DNA from: Qipengyuania_B sp965214525
GTDB taxonomy: Bacteria > Pseudomonadota > Alphaproteobacteria > Sphingomonadales > Sphingomonadaceae
DNA: 64,000 nt
Assembly (NCBI GenBank): GCA_965214525.1
Contig: OZ243959.1
Coordinates: 806,001 to 870,000 of the forward strand
Reading direction: 5' to 3'
A model generated the notes under the pieces. The model saw only the letters and a list, made by a program, of their open reading frames with translations. It was not told where the DNA came from and did no database searches. The position numbers and the translations under genes were made by a program. Positions 61,838 through 64,000 of the stretch are shown here, piece after piece. Position 1 is the stretch's first letter. Each line of letters opens with the position of its first letter.

Positions 61838-63019
61838 ATGTTCTTCAACTTCATCGACGAGATGCGCGCTGCCGGCATCCCTGCAAGCTTCAAGGAACAC
61901 CTGACCTTGCTCGAAGCGCTTGAGCGCGATGTCATCGCGCAAACGCCGGAGGCTTTCTACTATCTCAGCCGGGCCACCTTCGTGAAAGACGAGGGTTTGA
62001 TCGACCGCTTCGATCAGGTGTTCCAGCGGGTCTTTCGCGGTATCTTCAGCGATTACGGACAAAATCCGGTCGACGTTCCGGAGGATTGGCTCAAGGCGGT
62101 GGCCGAGAAGTTCCTGACGCCTGAGGAAATGGAACAGATCAAGTCGCTGGGTGACTGGGACGAGATCATGGAAACCCTGAAGAAACGCCTAGAGGAGCAA
62201 CAAGGGCGTCATCAGGGGGGCAACAAATGGGTCGGCACGGGCGGCACCTCCCCTTACGGCAATTCAGGTTACAATCCTGAAGGCGTGCGGATTGGCGGGG
62301 AAAGCCGACACAAGCGGGCGATCAAGGTTTGGGAAAAGCGCGAGTTCAAGAACCTAGACAGCACGAAGGAGCTTGGCACGCGCAACATCAAGATGGCGCT
62401 GCGCCGCCTGCGCCGGTTCGCGCGCGAAGGTGCGGCGGACCAGCTCGATATCGACGCCACGATCAAGGGCACTGCCAAGCAGGGTTGGCTCGATATCCAC
62501 ATGCGCCCCGAACGACGCAACGCGGTGAAACTGCTGCTGTTTCTCGATATCGGGGGATCGATGGATCCCTTCATCAAGACGACCGAGGAACTGTTCAGCG
62601 CGGCGACGAGCGAGTTCAAGAACCTGGAATTCTTCTATTTCCATAATTGCCTGTACGAAGGCGTCTGGAAAGATAATCGACGCCGCTGGCAGGAACGCAC
62701 GAAAACGTGGGACATCCTTCATAAATACGGCCACGACTACAAAATCGTGTTTGTTGGCGATGCCGCGATGAGTCCCTACGAGATCACCCACCCCGGCGGC
62801 AGTGTGGAGCATATGAACGAGGAAGCAGGCGGGGTCTGGATGAAGCGGGTAGCCGACACATACCCTGCGACCGCCTGGTTGAACCCGGTGCCAGAGAAGC
62901 AGTGGGGCTATTCCCAGTCCACACGCATCATGCAGCAATTGCTTAGCGACCGCATGTATCCCTTGACCCTCGACGGACTGGACGACGCGATGCGCGAGTT
63001 GAGCCGGAAAGTGGGCTAG
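61838..63019 (+). CDS. CoxE-like von Willebrand factor A domain protein
   Basis: 393 residues. The N-terminal helical part (FIDEMRAAGIPASFKEHLTLLEAL) is typical of CoxE-like MoxR partners. A Gly/Asn-rich linker (about 122-155) follows. The VWA domain starts near 228 and carries the MIDAS D-x-G-x-S as Asp237, Gly239, Ser241 (LFLDIGGSMD). MoxR-VWA pairs insert metals or assemble complexes. Its MoxR partner (58006) is normally adjacent but here lies on the far side of the chemoreceptor gene. Confidence 0.9.
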   Translation: MFFNFIDEMRAAGIPASFKEHLTLLEALERDVIAQTPEAFYYLSRATFVKDEGLIDRFDQVFQRVFRGIFSDYGQNPVDVPEDWLKAVAEKFLTPEEMEQIKSLGDWDEIMETLKKRLEEQQGRHQGGNKWVGTGGTSPYGNSGYNPEGVRIGGESRHKRAIKVWEKREFKNLDSTKELGTRNIKMALRRLRRFAREGAADQLDIDATIKGTAKQGWLDIHMRPERRNAVKLLLFLDIGGSMDPFIKTTEELFSAATSEFKNLEFFYFHNCLYEGVWKDNRRRWQERTKTWDILHKYGHDYKIVFVGDAAMSPYEITHPGGSVEHMNEEAGGVWMKRVADTYPATAWLNPVPEKQWGYSQSTRIMQQLLSDRMYPLTLDGLDDAMRELSRKVG

Positions 63020-63045
63020 GCTATGATTGCCGGCGGGCAAGAGCG

Positions 63046-63387
63046 ATGAAGATTATCGGTCTGTTGGCTTTGGTCGCTCCGATGATTGCATGGCCCTTGG
63101 GCGCAGGAATTATGAGTTCGGCAGCCGATACGACTATCCATGAAAGCCGCCTCGCCACCCCGGTTTCCCAAGACGAATGCCGGGATCGCATTCGCATGGT
63201 GCGCGAAAAGCGTGGCTTGCCGGAACGAGAACGCGACACCGCCTCACTTGACGAAGTGTATTTCCTCGCGGCCGTCGACCGGCAAATAGATGGGTGTGAC
63301 GTCATCGTGATGCGTGGCAACCCCGACGATATCCGGTCGCTTCCCGCCATGCCAGACGGACCCGTCGAACTGATCCCCGCCCGATAA
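63046..63387 (+). CDS. Small secreted protein, function unknown
   Basis: 113 residues. The N-terminus is a signal peptide (MKIIGLLALVAPMIAWPLGAG). The mature part has two Cys (DECRDRI and DGCDVIV), which may form a disulfide in the periplasm. No known domain is recognised. It begins 26 bases after the VWA gene stop and may be cotranscribed with it. Confidence 0.65.
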   Translation: MKIIGLLALVAPMIAWPLGAGIMSSAADTTIHESRLATPVSQDECRDRIRMVREKRGLPERERDTASLDEVYFLAAVDRQIDGCDVIVMRGNPDDIRSLPAMPDGPVELIPAR

Positions 63388-63418
63388 CCTTCCGGCGCCG
63401 CGGGCACGTCCGAAGCGA

Positions 63419-64000
63419 TCAATCCTTCCGATCCAATTCCTCGTTTAATCGCAGGCTGGTCCGCCAGAAGAAGAAGGCCGGCACCAGTCCGAGGAACGCT
63501 GCTCCAAACAGAACGTACCGCACGCTTTCGATACCGAATTGCGGCTGTAACACGTCTGACAGCATGCCAAAGAGCAGCGGACCCAGACCAAGGCCGATGA
63601 GGTTCTGAAAGAACAATAGCACCGCCGCGGCGATAGCGCGCGAGCGCAGAGGAACCAATCCTTGCGCCGCCGAATAGGTCGGACCGAAATATAGCGAATT
63701 GCACATAGTGGGGATGGCCAGAAGGGCCAACGCCAAGCGCCAGTCCCCTACCCAATAGGCTGCCAGGGTGAATGGCACGGCAACAGCCATACCGATCGCA
63801 GGAGCGGTCAGCACATGGCGTCGGTTGCGTGCCCCGAAGCGGTCGGCCAACCAACCGCCAAGCCATGTGCCAAGAATTCCTGCCAACCCGTTGACCAGAC
63901 CGAACCACAAACCGACTTCGCCCGGACTGAGTTCGTGCGTGCGCTGGAAAAAGATCGTCGTCCAAGTCGTTTTGCCATAGGCCAGAAATGCCGCGGACGA
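63419..64000 (-). CDS. MFS transporter, C-terminal part (partial)
   Basis: The window ends inside this gene; 193 codons of the 3' part are visible. It shows about five membrane helices, FLAYGKTTWTTIFFQRTHELSPGEVGLW-type loop residues and the MFS motif GGWLADRFGARNRR. The sequence before residue TTG at 63910 is still in frame to the window edge, so the annotated start lies outside. The function is transport of an unknown small molecule. The protein closes in a hydrophilic tail (NEELDRKD). Confidence 0.85.
   Translation of the reverse strand, partial: SSAAFLAYGKTTWTTIFFQRTHELSPGEVGLWFGLVNGLAGILGTWLGGWLADRFGARNRRHVLTAPAIGMAVAVPFTLAAYWVGDWRLALALLAIPTMCNSLYFGPTYSAAQGLVPLRSRAIAAAVLLFFQNLIGLGLGPLLFGMLSDVLQPQFGIESVRYVLFGAAFLGLVPAFFFWRTSLRLNEELDRKD

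Noticed and set aside
1..64000. CRISPR arrays, insertion sequences, prophage genes and rRNA
   Set aside because: No regularly spaced repeats, transposases, phage structural genes or rRNA sequence were seen. The only recombinase is a XerC-type housekeeping protein.

Overview
The window is a gene-dense stretch (roughly 60-65% G+C by eye) of an alphaproteobacterial chromosome. The best fit is Sphingomonadales, probably Erythrobacteraceae. The evidence is the order dusB-ntrB-ntrC-ntrY-ntrX-hfq-hflX, a fused ispDF, a double-domain Hfq, a ProRS of the archaeal/eukaryal-like type, a PhaR regulator and a perfect match to the alphaproteobacterial RpoH promoter upstream of dnaK. Almost everything is chromosomal core. 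I see no insertion sequence, prophage, CRISPR array or rRNA. One tRNA (Ser, anticodon UGA) is present.

Layout. 1-88: 5' end of gyrA (minus). 379-2488: a secreted repeat protein facing a NYN/PIN-like nuclease across a shared hairpin. 2586-5662: lipA and a START-domain protein, then cinA/pncC and ispDF on the other strand. 5734-14932: dusB, the two nitrogen-type two-component systems NtrBC and NtrYX, tandem Hfq and HflX. 14927-22865: a minus-strand run of mltB, dac, tmk, holB, metG, tatD, an MBL hydrolase, a 56-residue membrane protein and mazG. From dac to the small protein every junction overlaps. 22973-23062: tRNA-Ser. 23071-26966: PDH E2 and E3 with a thioesterase and an AT-rich membrane gene between them. 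27094-39147: uspA, then a minus-strand run of radA, cvpA, a NifU-like protein, an MHS transporter, alr, phaR, proS, an M28 peptidase, rnr and a peroxiredoxin. 39221-48372: a patatin-like protein, the dnaJ/dnaK and grpE/hrcA chaperone genes, a copper chaperone and some less conserved small genes. 48458-57917: rph, rdgB, hemW, xerC, then dedA, gshB, yraN and rsmI, then an LpoA-like lipoprotein and parE. 58006-64000: a MoxR ATPase and a CoxE-type VWA protein separated by a very unusual soluble chemoreceptor, then a small secreted protein and a partial MFS transporter.

How the genes work together. LipA makes the lipoyl group that the PDH E2 (pdhC) needs and that E3 (lpd) reoxidises. DnaK, DnaJ, GrpE and HrcA form the heat-shock module. 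Dac, MltB, Alr and the LpoA-like protein serve the cell wall. NtrBC/NtrYX, Hfq and HflX are a regulatory block. MoxR and the VWA protein probably act as a chaperone pair.

The most unusual object is the 942-residue chemoreceptor at 58870-61698. It has no membrane segment. It consists of two complete copies of a receptor (signalling hairpin plus C-terminal sensor-like domain) in one chain, in register at a spacing of 480 residues. Other points of interest are the tandem Hfq, an hflX with no standard start codon covering its conserved N-terminus, an NtrX lacking the GAFTGA motif, an AT-rich gene tightly coupled inside the pdh operon, and a low-GC membrane ORF that lacks a convincing start.
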